From NCBI GenBank assembly GCA_014155875.1, contig JACEFZ010025808.1, forward strand, positions 1,550,270-1,614,269: a DNA stretch of 64,000 bases, given 5' to 3'. Numbering within the stretch: the stretch's first letter is position 1; the number at the start of each line of letters is the position of its first letter. A program made the translations under genes and the position numbers. The stretch is from Cepaea nemoralis. Lineage: Eukaryota > Mollusca > Gastropoda > Stylommatophora > Helicidae. Positions 1 to 11,039 of this stretch are shown one piece after another. A model generated the notes under the pieces. It was not told the origin of the DNA. It searched no databases and saw only the letters and a list, made by a program, of their open reading frames with translations.

Positions 1-540
1 AATGTCATGTCCTTTGATAAAAGTTATATTTAGAAGTGTAGTTTAGTTTAGTCGACGGATCAACATCACTACACACGGGTGTAACCCATAAGTGCTCCGT
101 TCTCCTCCTAACTCAAACCTTTATTTATACTGTATTTAGTAAATAATGTCATGTCCTTTGATACAAGTTGTGTTTAGAAAAGAATTTAATGTCCTTTAAT
201 AAAAGTTGTATTTAGAAAAGAGTTTCATGTCCTCTGAAAAAAAGTTGTATTTAGAAAAGAATGTTATGTTCTTTGATAAAAGTTGTGTTTAGAAAAGCAT
301 TTCATGTCCTTTGAAACAAGTTGTATTTATATAAGAATTTCATGTCCTTTGATAAAATTTTTGTTTAGAAAAGAATTTAATGTCCTTTGACAAAAGTTTT
401 ATACATAAAAGAATTTCATGTCCTTTGATGACAGTTGTATATAACAAAAGAATTTAATATCCTTTAATGAAAGTTGTATTTAGAAAAGAATTTCATGTCT
501 TTTGATGAAAGTTTCAATTAGAAAAAAAAAATGCATGTCC
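1..540. repeat. 38-bp minisatellite
   Basis: A degenerate tandem repeat whose unit contains 'catgtcctttgataaaagtt' followed by 'gtatttagaaaag'. One copy lies at 1-35, a non-matching stretch at about 36-140, then about ten copies to 540. Copies differ by substitutions and small indels. No coding potential is seen. Confidence 0.85.
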
Positions 541-569
541 TATGCGGGTTATTTGTGGGTTCCTTCGCG

Positions 570-720
570 AAACCGGTCATTTTGCACTTAAAGAGTTGAC
601 TTCCCGTTCAGAAAGCAATGGCAAACTACTGAAAGTAAAATCTCATGGAAAATCAACCTAAAGTTGAGAGGAGGACGTTGCTGTAATTTGTGAAAAGCAG
701 TTGTTTTGTTAAAGCTTTCC
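570..720 (+). repeat. degenerate SINE-1-like fragment
   Basis: Contains the core 'cagaaagcaatggcaaacta' shared with the better SINE-1 copies in this window (for example at 46505-46620), but the tRNA-like head is not recognisable. A weak, old or partial copy. The stretch 721-1000 holds nothing I can recognise. Confidence 0.35.
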
Positions 721-999
721 TTGTATGTGGGTATCAGGTATCCAGATAGAGTAACTATGACTGAAAGACGATACGTAAAGAGTTAAAGACAGAATGAATA
801 CTTCATTAGTACTTTCCAGCTCCCCCAAAACAGCGTTAGAGCATAGCAGTAACGAATGTAACTAATTTAATGAATTCTTTAGCACATTTTTGATAACGAC
901 ATGTACTTAAATTTTTTCAAATTTGTTGTACATACAAAGTGTAGTGAGACTTTACAAACATCCTGTATAATGGTTTCATTCTGTAGCGCAACCAAATCA

Positions 1000-1085
1000 C
1001 TCAAACACATCACTCAACCACATCACTCAACACATCACTCAACCACATCACTCAACCACAGCACTCAATCACATCACTCAACAGG
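1000..1085. repeat. 12-13-bp tandem repeat
   Basis: About seven copies of 'catcactcaacca' with small variation. Simple tandem repeat; the short open frame across it is an artefact. Confidence 0.8.
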
Positions 1086-1214
1086 AGAGTTCATTTGGCT
1101 AAGACGTAAATGAATGAATCACCAAAACACACACATGAAGTAGAATCGGTAACCTTCACTAGAATACGATCACCAGTAACAAAACGGACGTTGCGGTGAA
1201 AGCCTTCTTCAGCA

Positions 1215-1234
1215 CACACACAGACACAGACACA

Positions 1235-1291
<57 letters not shown>
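1215..1291. repeat. (CA)n microsatellite
   Basis: An interrupted then pure CA run of about 75 bp. The stretch from here to about 1640 has only a short G run near 1550 and no recognised gene. Confidence 0.95.
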
Positions 1292-1292
<1 letters not shown>

Positions 1293-1644
1293 GATACATG
1301 AGAAAAAAATCTACATAAAAATATATAATACAAATTGCGAATCTATTTCCGTGTTATGGACTGGACACGTTGAATACCGTATATCGCATGTATAGTTATA
1401 ACAATGCGGCTACACTGGAAATATGGTAATGACGGGGAAGCGAGGGTCAAGCGAGGGTCAAGGGGCCAAAGGTCAATAACGCCATAAGCCTACAGATTGC
1501 TATGGCAATATGAAACGAGAAACCTTGTGGTGAAAGAAGGGGAAAAGGGGTGGGGGGGGGGGAAAGAAACGTCCATTTGAGCGAGGTAGACGAGGGGTTA
1601 GTTACTGGTAATTGCACGATAATCACCTTTATAATAACGTTTAT

Positions 1645-1985
1645 ATGGTCCGTCGTACCGTAGCGGCTAGCACGCTTGTCTAGCGGTTATGTGTCCGAAT
1701 CCTCGTCGTGGCGGGAATATTTGTTTCAGTAACCCTGCTTCCATGTCGACCGAGATTACAATGGGTACCAGTAAATTGTCTGAAAGTAAAGGTGGCCGGC
1801 GTGATAATAACCGCATCAGACAATCGAGTGCCGTTCGTTTTTAAAGTATGAGTCTGCCACCAATTGACCAATACGTCCAATGGCGGAAAGGAGTCCTTTA
1901 CTTCTGTATTGACCTGGTTAGTTAGGAAGAAAACCAGGTTTCGCCATACGTTCGGGCTGAGGTGATAATGCGATATTACAGGTAA
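1645..1985 (+). mobile_element. tRNA-derived SINE-2-like copy (degenerate)
   Basis: The start 'gtagcggctagcacgc' resembles the head of the copies at 43700 and 56070 ('gtggctagcacgctgg', 'atggctagacgctgg'), followed by a weak B box ('gtgtccgaatcc') and a 3' part containing 'gaaagtaaaggtggccggcg', which parallels 'gaagtaaaggcg' in the others. Probably an old copy of the same tRNA-headed SINE family; the end is uncertain. Confidence 0.45.
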
Positions 1986-2034
1986 TTCTCCATACATTAA
2001 TCAAGAACGTAACAAAACGTTCAACTAATTATGT

Positions 2035-2880
2035 ATGTTTCTTCGGAACGGATGTACAATGTTCTTACATTACCTTCTGTATCTGCACAGAACGGGTTAT
2101 ACAATGTTCTTCTATGACGATCGGAAAGATCAGGTTGTGTGACTGTTTATTCGATGCTCAGTCTTCGTAGACTTAGATGGATAGGACATCTTAAGAGGAT
2201 GGATGATGGTAGAATACCAAAGGACATCTTTTTTGGTGAATTGCAGATGGGTAAGAGATCTCAGGGTCGGCCTCTACTACGATACAAAGATGTGTGTAAG
2301 CGGGACATGATTGATACAGGCATTGATAATGCACATTGGGAGCAAGTCGCCGCTGAACGTGTTGCATGGAGGGCAACTATCAGAAATGGAATAAAGACAA
2401 AGGAGAACATTATTGCAGATAAGTCACGCACCGAGCGTATGAGACGTAAGATGGTGCATGATGATGGAAATGACCACGTGTTCACATGCACCCACTGTGA
2501 ACGAACATTTATAGCTAGAATTGGCTTGATCAGTCACATTCGCTACCGCCATAGGTAAACGTTAGTATGCCTTTTTGAAGCACAAATTATCATCTGTCAA
2601 GACGGCAAGGTGCCAATGATGATGAAGTTCATTCTCGGCAAAGAAAGGTTTGTACAGTGTACCTTCTATCTCTGCACAGAATGAGCTGTACGGTATTCTT
2701 TTATTACCTTCTTTCTCTGCAAAGAATGGGTTGTACAGTGCTCGTACTTTCTTCCTCAGAATTGAAAGCGATGTACAGTGTTTTTACATTATTTTCTTTC
2801 TCAGCACCGAACGGGTTGCACAGGGTTATAACGTTACCGTCTTTCTCAGCACAAATGTGGTTGTACAATGTTATAAAATT
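2035..2880. repeat. ~57-bp tandem repeat split by a LINE fragment
   Basis: Units containing 'ttgtacagtgttcttttatt' and 'accttctttctctgcacaga' occur at about 2035-2115 and again at about 2625-2880. The LINE 3' fragment between the two blocks seems to have inserted into a pre-existing array. Short open frames within it are repeat artefacts. Confidence 0.7.
2118..2610 (+). pseudogene. 3' fragment of zinc-finger LINE (family A)
   Basis: A 139-residue frame (2139-2558) matches the C terminus of the longer LINE protein encoded on the minus strand at 41074-42720. It has the RIGHLKRMDDGRIPKDIFFG stretch, then GKRSQGRPLLRYKDVCKRDM, then a C-terminal C2H2 finger (C-x2-C-x12-H-x4-H, beginning CTHCERTF). 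The polymerase domain is absent, so this is a severely 5'-truncated copy. Its 3' end carries a short GAT-type tail ('aatgatgatgaag'), and it interrupts the ~57-bp tandem repeat. No function is expected. Confidence 0.8.
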
Positions 2881-3018
2881 CCTGATAGCGGAATTAAAAA
2901 TAAATCTTCGACATGACTGGTAAGCCGATATAAGATGTAACTGTCTACACGGAGATATGTACAAGACGAAATTGGGAGATGTAACGAACACACAACAGAT
3001 CTTCACACCCTTAGCACA

Positions 3019-3081
3019 AGAAGAAGAAGAAGAAGAAGAAGAAGAAGAAGAAGAAGAAGAAGAAGAAGAAGAAGAAGAAGA
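3019..3081. repeat. (GAA)n microsatellite
   Basis: A run of about 20 GAA units. It makes poly-Glu or poly-Ser frames that are not genes. Confidence 0.95.
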
Positions 3082-3314
3082 TTGGCGGTTTTCTCCTCCA
3101 GTCATATGTCTTCTGTGGACTGCACGTCTTATTTCATTGGTGTTCGTTTATCAAAATCGTTTCTAAGAAAATATAATCAAAACTGTTGCAAGAAAGTATA
3201 ATATAATTTTACAATAAAATCTTTACTAATATAACATAAGAAAAACTGTTGTAGAAAAAACATAAAATGTCTGTTCTAAGAAAAAATAACGCAAATTGTA
3301 TAAATAAAACCTAC

Positions 3315-3613
3315 CTGTAGTACATACAATATGAGAAGTAGGCCGCATACAGTAGAAGCAGCCACACCTTGTACCACCTCAGAACAAATGGTGTCACCCA
3401 GGCACTGAGTCTACCAAATGATGTTTCCAAGACTTCCATCAATCGTACACATGGTCCTCTGTTATAGGCATCGTCTTCGATGTTCTCCAAACATAAGTTG
3501 GCTATTTCCACGTCGTATTTCACATTGTCAGTATCGCGTTTTGAGAACAGATTTAACTGTATTCCATTTTCTGTGGGCCCGAAAGCCGAATCCAGCATCG
3601 GAAGGACAGTCAT
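3315..3613 (-). CDS. putative N-terminal exon of an SLC28-like nucleoside transporter
   Basis: A 99-codon open stretch begins with ATG immediately after a splice acceptor ('ctcaattcccag') and ends in phase 2 at a consensus donor ('ctacag|gtaggt'). The first ~80 residues are hydrophilic and acidic; the end is a strongly hydrophobic helix, WYKVWLLLLYAAYFSYCMYY. A cytosolic N terminus followed by TM1 with a short aromatic-rich helix is the layout of animal concentrative nucleoside transporters (Na+- or H+-coupled uptake of nucleosides across the plasma membrane). It lies about 46 kb downstream of the C-terminal SLC28 exons on the same strand, so it cannot be the start of that gene and would belong to a second, tandem copy running off the left edge. 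The family call rests on weak N-terminal similarity and on context; another membrane protein is possible. The ATG may be the true start or an internal Met. Confidence 0.5.
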
Positions 3614-3849
3614 CTGGGAATTGAGAACAATCGTTACAATTTAAGGTGTATACTAGATAATAACAAAATGAGGTGAAAGAAGAATTGTAACAACATAGAC
3701 GAAATACTGCAACTTCCATACTTACCCGTTTCCCCCAAACGACAGATAATAAATAGCATAAACACACCAACCCCCATGTTACCAATGTAAAACTTGGACA
3801 TAATCCAAATCACACGTATGCAAAATTAATTCATGCCAAATTAGATGCT

Positions 3850-4160
3850 TGAGAAGAGATGTCAACTTAAATACCCGAGAGCGATTAAGAAATGATGGTA
3901 TCAGAGAGTGAGATTAACACCGTGTGCCACATTTATTTAAAGATAGCAGATCAAATGGTTCCACCCATCTAGTTAGAATGCAACATCATCAACTACCAGC
4001 ACTGGCGCCTGAGAAAAAAATGAATTCACGTCAAAGACATTGTACAATCACACGCGATGACACTATCCAGTGCCGCCGACGGGGCGCTGAAACGACAACT
4101 ATTCCGCCCCACGGCGCTTGGAGACAAATGTGAAAAATAGTGAAGATGATGATAGACGAA
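3850..4160 (+). pseudogene. 3' end of a LINE (family D)
   Basis: The frame reads LNTRERLRNDGIRE and then degrades; the last part reads TTIPPHGAWRQM followed by a stop and a GAT-rich tail ('gaagatgatgatag'). The similar fragment at 28977-29165 (RDRVRNDVIRHIVGPAPC, then ERQKIKCFGHL) resembles the C terminus of LINE reverse transcriptases. The same tail occurs at 11040-11180. Truncated and with stops. Confidence 0.5.
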
Positions 4161-4599
4161 GTACCTGCAATAGATATGTTGTGTCTTCAGAGGCGGTTGA
4201 TGTTGGTAGACAGTTCTGCTTGCTTTCAGTTAAGCCTATAGTTGGCAGCGGCAGACATAAGCACGCTGTACCTATACACCGGTGTTAAAATCATAGATAC
4301 AGCTCAGGAGACGCACCAGAAACCATGTTACCATATCATCCGCCACAGTTTATCATGTGTACACAAGGAATGTCCAACAACTATGCACTTAATACTCGTA
4401 CGGTAAAATCGCCACAGGCAGAATCACGGGATCACAGCCGGATTATCAGTGTCAACTTAATGCAACAAGAAATGACGCAATCAGAAATGATCACGTTAAT
4501 AGACTAGTTGTTACAACGTAGACTTGTGTTGAACGACAACATGCCGTGGTACAATCATTCATAAATGAACACAACCATTTATTATTTCATGCTCACAGA

Positions 4600-4740
4600 A
4601 GTAGAAGAAAGAAGTAGAGACTGTGGTGTCTATTAGTTGGTCATGCGTCGAAGTAGTCTTGTTCCTGCAGCGAGGTGCTGTTGTAATTTGGATGTGACAG
4701 GTTCGAATCCCGGTCGGTAACAATAGTTTTCATGTGTATG
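4600..4740 (+). repeat. tRNA-like SINE head
   Basis: Carries a good RNA polymerase III B box in 'acaggttcgaatcccggtc' but no convincing A box and no cloverleaf I could pair. Likely a SINE fragment rather than a tRNA gene. Confidence 0.35.
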
Positions 4741-5040
4741 TTGTCTAATGAGACCTCTAGTCTCTACTTCTTTCTCGTACTTCTATGAGCGTCAAACAAC
4801 ACATGTGTGTTTACTTGGGAACTGTCTTAGTGGCTTCAAAGGGTTCCCCAATTTATATTTACGTGGTAAAATAAGCAGGATACCTTCAAATAGGAGAATG
4901 CATGTTACAAACTGGACTGTCACTAACATACAGCGGGAGAATGCAGCAAGAGATTACACCATATTGGTAGGTCAGCTCGGCCGAATGAATACGCATGCGT
5001 ATTCTTAAACATCAGGTGTGCTAATGCCGAGGTAAGGCGA

Positions 5041-5048
5041 GTGCAGAA

Positions 5049-5080
<32 letters not shown>

Positions 5081-5215
5081 GGAAATGGCACTAAGATACA
5101 GTAGGAGCCTATAAAAATAGCTTATACCATATTGGAAATAGTTTTGGCACTAAGATATAGTTGGAGGCCATATTGGAAATAGTATTGGCACTAAGATACA
5201 GTGGGGCACTAAAGC
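5041..5215. repeat. (AAAT)n and short tandem repeat
   Basis: About ten AAAT units at 5045-5081, then about three copies of a ~57-bp unit containing 'ggcactaagatacagt' and 'ccatattggaaatag'. Confidence 0.75.
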
Positions 5216-5221
5216 AACATA

Positions 5222-5995
5222 TTTCTCATTCATTCATTCAGTAACATGTCCTTTGCAGAACCTCGCTCCCATAACAACTTTCCGGAAAACTTCTCGATCA
5301 TAAGCAAGATGCCCCGCGTCCGATACACCCATCTGGAGATCATCTGCCACATCCTGCAACCATCTTCTCTTTGGTCTTCCTCTTCCTCTCTTTCCAGGCA
5401 TAAATCCCTGCATTAGTGTTCTCTCCAAACTTTCACGGCGTTTCAAGTGACTAAAATATTTCAATTTTCTTTGTTTTATCGTTTTAAAAAGCCAACCTTC
5501 TTCAATATTCAGCTCTTGAAGTATGGATGCATTTGTTCTTTTCTTTACCCAAGATATTCTTAGAACCCGTCTATAACATTAATATTCAAAGGTATTTATG
5601 CGCTGCTCAGCTTGTTTAGTAAGTGTCCATGTCTCACAGGCGTATGTTGCAATGGGAAAGATGCATGGTCTTAAAAATCTATTTTTTGTAGTTCTGTCTG
5701 TCCCACTCCACAATTCATTCACTTTTAGTCTTTCAGTCACCTCGAAACCGTAAGGTACAAGAGGAACCTGGTGAGATGAGATTATTCTTTGAAGTGCAAT
5801 AGATATTCGTCTTTTAATTTCTTTCACTGTGTCACCATTGTTGGTAATCAATGACCCAAGATATTCGAAATTTTCCACCACCTCCAATTTTTCCTCATTA
5901 ACATATATTTCTTTCTCCATAGTAGTTTTATTTGTCTGCATTATGTTTGTTTTTGCTATATTAAGATATAATTTGTGATATTCACTATTCAATTG
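5222..5995 (-). pseudogene. RTE-type LINE, family 2, 3' fragment
   Basis: Minus-strand frames carry the region after the polymerase palm: LYLNIAKTNIMQTNKTTMEK, then VVENFEYLGSLITNNGDTVK, then CETWTLTKQAEQRINTFEY, then (in another frame) FSHLKRRESLERT and KRGRGRPKRRWLQDVADDLQ. The same blocks occur in the plus-strand copy at 46640-49372. The catalytic [FY]xDD motif is absent, so the copy is 5'-truncated and frame-broken. The 3' end is a short ATGA-type repeat ('attcattcattcag' on the plus strand), as is usual for RTE-clade LINEs. A TTC tract lies just beyond the 5' side. Confidence 0.8.
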
Positions 5996-6023
5996 GGTTG
6001 AGGTTATTAGATTTTATATGCCA

Positions 6024-6097
6024 TTCTTCTTCTTCTTCTTCTTCTTCTTCTTCTTCTTCTTCTTCTTCTTCTTCTTCTTCTTCTTCTTCTTCTTCAA
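6024..6097. repeat. (TTC)n microsatellite
   Basis: About 24 TTC units; the poly-Phe frame is not a gene. Confidence 0.95.
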
Positions 6098-6394
6098 ATT
6101 CTTCTCCTTCTTCCTCTTCTTCTGTGTGGCGCGCATTCATTCTGTTGACTTAATACCTATCTGGATCTATTATTTCTGTAATATCAACCATTTATATCCA
6201 GTATAATGGCAAGTTTGACCTAAGATCTTTGGGCAAGCTTGACCTGTAAACACAGGTCAATTTAAAAAAAAATACCCCGCCTTGCTGGGGTTTTGAACAC
6301 ATGAGAACCTATCCATAACCAAGAGATCTAGCCATGTGGCTTCTGGGCAACCGAGGTTCTCCACGTTATCTGTACGTATGCATATAAAGAACCC

Positions 6395-6640
6395 CGTTAA
6401 ACGCCCTAAGGTGAATTGGACATATGTTTATGGACGCTATTCGTAATCTCGTATACCGCGTTCGAAACACAGCTGTCGCGATTTGGCAGCAGACCGCTTT
6501 GCGTTGGTTTTCATACAATGGTATGAGTACCGGTTGTTCAGAAAGCAATAACATACTACTGAACGCAGATTTGCCAAGAAATCACAAACAGCAAAGCACT
6601 TATGGGGTTGACTGTGACGTCCTGTAAAGAATATGCAAGT
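6395..6640 (+). mobile_element. tRNA-derived SINE-1 copy
   Basis: The tRNA-like head has a B box match 'gttcgaaac' (6459-6467), followed by 'gatttggcagcagaccgctt', the conserved core 'agaaagcaataacatactac', and the 3' end 'gtcctgtaaagaatatgcaa'. The same order of blocks occurs at about 9091, 45785, 47431, 50078 and 53546. The 5' limit is approximate. The stretch 6641-7600 holds no recognisable gene. Confidence 0.75.
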
Positions 6641-7616
6641 AATTAACAAATCTTAGGCAACAGGGATGGTTTTAAAAAAAACACCCTAACTACATACTAC
6701 CTGAAGTTCACGCGGCACTCATCTGTAGGGTCAAGCTAGGGTTGAAGAGGACAACATGAAACTAAGATATAAAACTGAGTAGGTTTACGTAACTCCAGTA
6801 CTGACCAATTCCGCACCTCTTCAATGGCAGAGTCGACTCACACCTTGTCAAAAAGCTGCTAACAGACAAGATAGAAGAGTTATGGAAATAGACTCAAACA
6901 AGATAGATAGAACATAGCTATCTAAGAGATAGGGGACAGAAAGGACAGAAGCATGTGAGAGAACTATGAATAGTTCTCCAACTGGACACACTCGTTTCCT
7001 AAAAGGGGACAACGTAAGACGTGAGCTGGGGTTACCCAGGATAGAATGGGGAAACCCACTTCACGAGAAGTGTCCAGGGAAAACACTGGTACTCCAACAG
7101 GGTGACCAGTAATTAACGGCGTGCTGGCACATCGAGCACGCAAACCAGCTAAACCACGAAGGGTCTATCGCTTGTGGCTGGACACGCCACGAAGATCCTC
7201 AGACCGGGACTCGACAGCCTAGGAGACAGACTGCTGTATTCGCTAGGAAGACTGTGTTGCTTAGAAATGACAGTATTCATAGATGTGACTTAGACTACTT
7301 AACTTTGATAGAGATTACCATCGAGACCATCTCTCATTTAACATCATCACCATACATCATGATATGTATTAACCATATGGCTATCCGCCGCTCGCCGAGC
7401 TATTGTAAATTAAGCTCAGAATAAACTTGTATTATACTTGTATCTTTTTGCATATCCTTCGTGTTATCATTGCTTGTGGTACAAAAGCGGAAATCCTTGT
7501 ATGCCTGTTAAAGTTGAGTTGCTGACACACCTTCACAAATTCTTCCTTGTCTTCTTCTGTATTTCATATCCAGCTGGGGTATTGGTCCTCAAAGACATCA
7601 CGCCAAGTTCTTTGTA

Positions 7617-7762
7617 GATTGCTGGGATATTCATGATTGCTGGAAGTTTCATGATTGCCAGGATTTACATGATTGCTGGAATTGTCATGAATGCTGGGAT
7701 TATCACGATTGCTGGGATTTTCATGATTGCTGGGATTTTCATGATTACTTGAATTTTCATGC
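7617..7762. repeat. 18-bp tandem repeat
   Basis: About eight imperfect copies of 'gattgctgggattttcat'. Flanking sequence to 8000 shows nothing recognisable. Confidence 0.85.
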
Positions 7763-8021
7763 CTAGTGGGTTATTGCAGCTAAATTGTCTCCAGGGTGAG
7801 ATTTTAGTTTTCTACTGGTTGATGTATCCAGTCTCCTGCAAACCCTCCTTGGTTGCATCTTACGGCATGCATGTTATCTTTACAGTGTTACAATTCTTTG
7901 CCTCTCTTACGCAACACGGTCATACACGGACCACCGTCCCTATCTGGCTAAGGAGCAGTGTGTGGTCTGCTGCCTCATCAACCTCCAGCTAGGGACTGAC
8001 TTCACAGGCTGCAGATAAATG

Positions 8022-8145
8022 CATGGTGGGGAACACTGTGCAACACTTGAAGATGAGGTCAAACATTTGCTTGAGGAGATGTATGCATGGGGGAGAACAT
8101 GGTGAAACACCAGAAGGTGAGGTCAAACATTGGCTTGAGGAGATG
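8022..8145. repeat. two-copy ~65-bp direct repeat
   Basis: The segments beginning 'catggtggggaacactgtg' and 'catgggggagaacatggtg' each continue to 'gaggtcaaacattggcttga' (or a close variant) and 'ggagatg'. A tandem duplication with no gene assigned. Confidence 0.6.
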
Positions 8146-8242
8146 GGAGGCGTTGTCAGTGTCTACAGCATCGTGTCCAGTTGTTACCCCAATGAATCAA
8201 CGCTGACCTCCAGGCTGTATGGATGCCAAGATTAGGACTCAT

Positions 8243-8252
8243 AGAAGAAGAA

Positions 8253-8284
<32 letters not shown>

Positions 8285-8434
8285 AGAAGAAGAGGAGGGG
8301 GAGGAGGAGGAGGAGGAGGAGAAGGAGGAGGAGGAGAAAGAAATGGAAGAAGAAGAAGAAGAAGAAGAAGAAGAAGAAGAAGAAGAAGAAGAAGAAGAAG
8401 AAGAAGAAGAAGAAGAAGAAGAAGAAGAAGATAA

Positions 8435-8467
<33 letters not shown>
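8243..8467. repeat. long GAA/GGA purine tract plus (GACA)n
   Basis: About 190 bp of pure purine GAA and GGA units, then about eight GACA units. The purine:pyrimidine asymmetry could favour triplex DNA. Poly-Glu, poly-Arg and poly-Phe frames here are artefacts. The flanking region to 8650 is also A/G-rich. Confidence 0.95.
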
Positions 8468-8469
<2 letters not shown>

Positions 8470-9090
8470 ATCATGAACAAAAAGAATAAATAAATAAGAA
8501 AAAAGAAGAAAACGAAGACGAAAACAAAAAAGATGTAGAAGAAAAAAAATAAGCGAAGAAGGCGATTATTTACATAGGAGCAAGAAAAAGAAGAAGAAAG
8601 AATGAATGAATGAATGAAAACAAGAAAGAAAGAAAGAAAGTAGCCCCTCATATGTATAGAACCGTGTCAGTGGGGGTAAAGACAACAGCTGTTAAATATT
8701 GTTATTAACAACCACAACACGCTAGGATTCTGCCAAATGGAAGTTCATGATAACATGGTCTTGGAGAACACACTGTTGTCGTGACCTTGCTGTCAATGTC
8801 AGAGGTTGCAACCGTTCAAGGTTTATGCAGAATCACCGCGAGAATTATGTGCAAGTATACAGCCCGGCCACTTAACATAGATGTCAAATATTTTAATTGA
8901 CAATGTTAGACTGGAGCCTAACATGTCTGGTTACATACATGTCCCCTAGTGACAAACTACCTGTCAGGTTACATTCGTCTCCTCTAGTGACAAACTATAT
9001 AACTCGTTAGACACGTGTCCCCTAGCGACAAATTATATGTCTGGTTATATAGGTGCCCTTAGAGACACACTACCTGTCTTGTAGTTAGTT

Positions 9091-9323
9091 GCATATCCTT
9101 TACAGGACGTTGCAGTCAACACCAGCATGTTTTTGCTGTTGTAATCTCTTGGCAAGTTTACGTTCAGTAGTTTACCTTTGCTTTATCAACGACCACCATT
9201 CATACCATTTCGTAAAAAACCAACGCAAGACGGTCTGCTGCCAAATCTCCCGCAGTTGTGTTTCGAACGTGGATATGCGAGATTACGAACTGCGTCCGTA
9301 ACACCTTCACCACGGAGCCGCTC
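9091..9323 (-). mobile_element. tRNA-derived SINE-1 copy, near full length
   Basis: On the minus strand it reads a tRNA-like head with A box 'tggtgaaggtg' and B box 'gttcgaaac', the 'tttggcagcagaccgtcttg' block, the core 'taaagcaaaggtaaactact', and the 3' end 'cgtcctgtaaaggatatgca'. Both polymerase III promoter boxes match consensus, making this one of the best copies in the window. Confidence 0.85.
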
Positions 9324-9329
9324 AAAAAA

Positions 9330-10047
9330 CATAGCTAATGTCTAATTTGTGTAATAAATTTACGATTTTTATTGTTTCCTTTGGGACTTGAACATCGTTT
9401 CTTTCTGCCAGTCCATGGTATTCTTCGTATTTTCATCGCATACAATATATCCACTGCCATTAGGTGTTTTCATACATGTCTGTATATTGTCAATGTTATG
9501 TTTGCATACAACATTATAGGTTTTATAAAGCACTTTACCACTTTTTCTAAGCTTTTTCTCAACTTCTATTGATGAAAATGAGTTACATTTTGCAAAAAGC
9601 TATCTTAGACGTTGTGATTGATGTTGTAATCTCTACATGGCAACTTCCGAAAGATGTTACAAGTGAATATTAAACTTCCGGTGTGCTTGTTTCGTGGTAG
9701 CGCGTCCATCCCTTACACCTATCAGTTGGACTGAAATGTTAACTTGTCGTCATTGACTTGGGTATGTTATTACAAGTACACCTGAAGTCGGAGAGAATTC
9801 ACCTGATAGTGAGGGGCACTGGTAATAAGGAAAGCTAATCTACACGCAAAAATCAGATCAGTGCACTATAAGTAATAGCAAATATAAGGACTGCTCTTGA
9901 GTTCAAAACGAACGCAATAAATGTGTTACCGATCCACCTGTATAAGAATTGCAGCATCATTTACTTCGTTAAAGAAATACTAGCAAATAACAATAATAAA
10001 TAGCAAAATACATACAGGTGTTGTATAACCATATATTAAGTGCTTAC
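9330..10047. other. no recognised feature
   Basis: AT-rich sequence with no gene-like frame, no clear repeat and no mobile element that I can identify. It lies between a SINE copy and a possible minus-strand exon. Confidence 0.5.
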
Positions 10048-10116
10048 CTTCTGTTCAGAGTCAAGTACCTGGGTCTCCAAGAGATGTTGTGCGACAAGAT
10101 CATAGTCCCCGTCTTC
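10048..10116 (-). CDS. possible 69-bp upstream exon of the left SLC28-like gene
   Basis: On the minus strand a pyrimidine-rich stretch leads to an acceptor ('ggaaattag|gaagac'), then 23 open codons (EDGDYDLVAQHLLETQVLDS, then EQK), then a consensus donor ('cagaag|gtaagc'). The exon would be phase 0 at both ends, compatible with joining the exon at 3613. Its acidic composition suits a cytosolic N terminus. A chance match of splice signals is quite possible; transcript data would decide. Confidence 0.3.
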
Positions 10117-10329
10117 CTAATTTCCATGAAATAACAGACAGAACGAATAAGGTTAGCAGGTCGGGGCTGTGTTGGGTGTATGTTTGTTTTACATCAAACA
10201 GTTAGTGAATGTTGGACCTCCAGCATCGGTCAAATGTAATGTTAGTCCGATGACACCTACTGTCTACTGGGAGTGGGAGGAGGGGGGGGGGGGGCGGAGG
10301 GGGAAGTGGGATTGCTAGGATTTCCTATA

Positions 10330-10482
10330 TTCTAGGCTACGGAATAATTACGTGGAGTGGCTAGTTCCCTTGCTCCTATATTCTAGGATACGGTATAATT
10401 AAGTGGAGTGGCTAGTTCCTGTGCTCCTATATTCTAGGCTATGGTAAAATGACCTGGAGTGGCTAGTTCCTTTGCTCGCCGT
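10330..10482. repeat. 51-bp tandem repeat, three copies
   Basis: Units contain 'cctatattctaggctacgg' and 'gtggagtggctagttcc'. A G run lies just upstream at about 10275-10295. Confidence 0.85.
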
Positions 10483-10599
10483 TTTCCTTCCCAAACAAGT
10501 TCTAGAGTCTAGAGGAACCTTCAACTTTCAGTGTAATGAAACAACTGATGGCAATTGAACGAAGTTGTTGTAACTGAGTGTATGTGTCAGTGGTGTCTG

Positions 10600-10672
10600 T
10601 GGTGTGTGTGTGTGTGTGTGTGTGTGTCCGTGTGGTGTGTGTGTGTGTGTGTGCGTGTGCGCGCGCACGCAT
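10600..10672. repeat. (TG)n/(CG) microsatellite
   Basis: Interrupted GT repeats ending in a short alternating GC/CG run, a sequence type that can adopt Z-DNA. Just downstream (10790-10930) is a loose ~31-bp repeat around 'ctcagactatactgaaag'. Confidence 0.85.
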
Positions 10673-11039
10673 GTAATAAAGGCCCTTTTAGCACGCGTTA
10701 GGGCATGTTTGGGCTGTCGCCAACACCACTTTGTTCTCTGTCCCTTATCTTCTGAGTCTATACTTAAAAGACAAAACGCAGACTTTCCTGAAAGCCAAAC
10801 CTGAAAACACAGACTATCCTGAAAGCCAAACCTCACAACTCAGACTATACTGAAAGACAAAACTCAGACCATACTGAAAGACAAAACTCAGACTATACTG
10901 ATAGCCAAAGCTCAGTCTATACTGAAAGCATTAGAAACTGGTCACCAATATTCTCCAGTTTCAGTGACTTCAGAAACCTCTTAGCTATTACCTGAGCCTT
11001 TCTAGAGCACCTTCTGGTTATTTTGCGCTGCACACCTCA

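Noticed and set aside
1645..1720. tRNA-like sequence at 1645, and another at 4650
   Set aside because: Cloverleaf pairing could not be built and similar heads recur in SINE copies, so these are SINE heads, not tRNA genes.
3725..3830. Possible small exon ending at 'gaaacgg|gtaagt' upstream of the 3315-3613 exon
   Set aside because: The donor is good, but no acceptor gives a phase that reads into the downstream exon without a stop.
6720..7500. Possible LTR starting 'tgtagggtcaag' and ending 'cttgtggtaca' after an 'aataaac' signal
   Set aside because: Flanking bases do not form a duplication and no second copy exists in the window; not enough to call.
8219..8651. Poly-Glu, poly-Arg and poly-Phe frames
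   Set aside because: Produced by the GAA/GGA purine tract.
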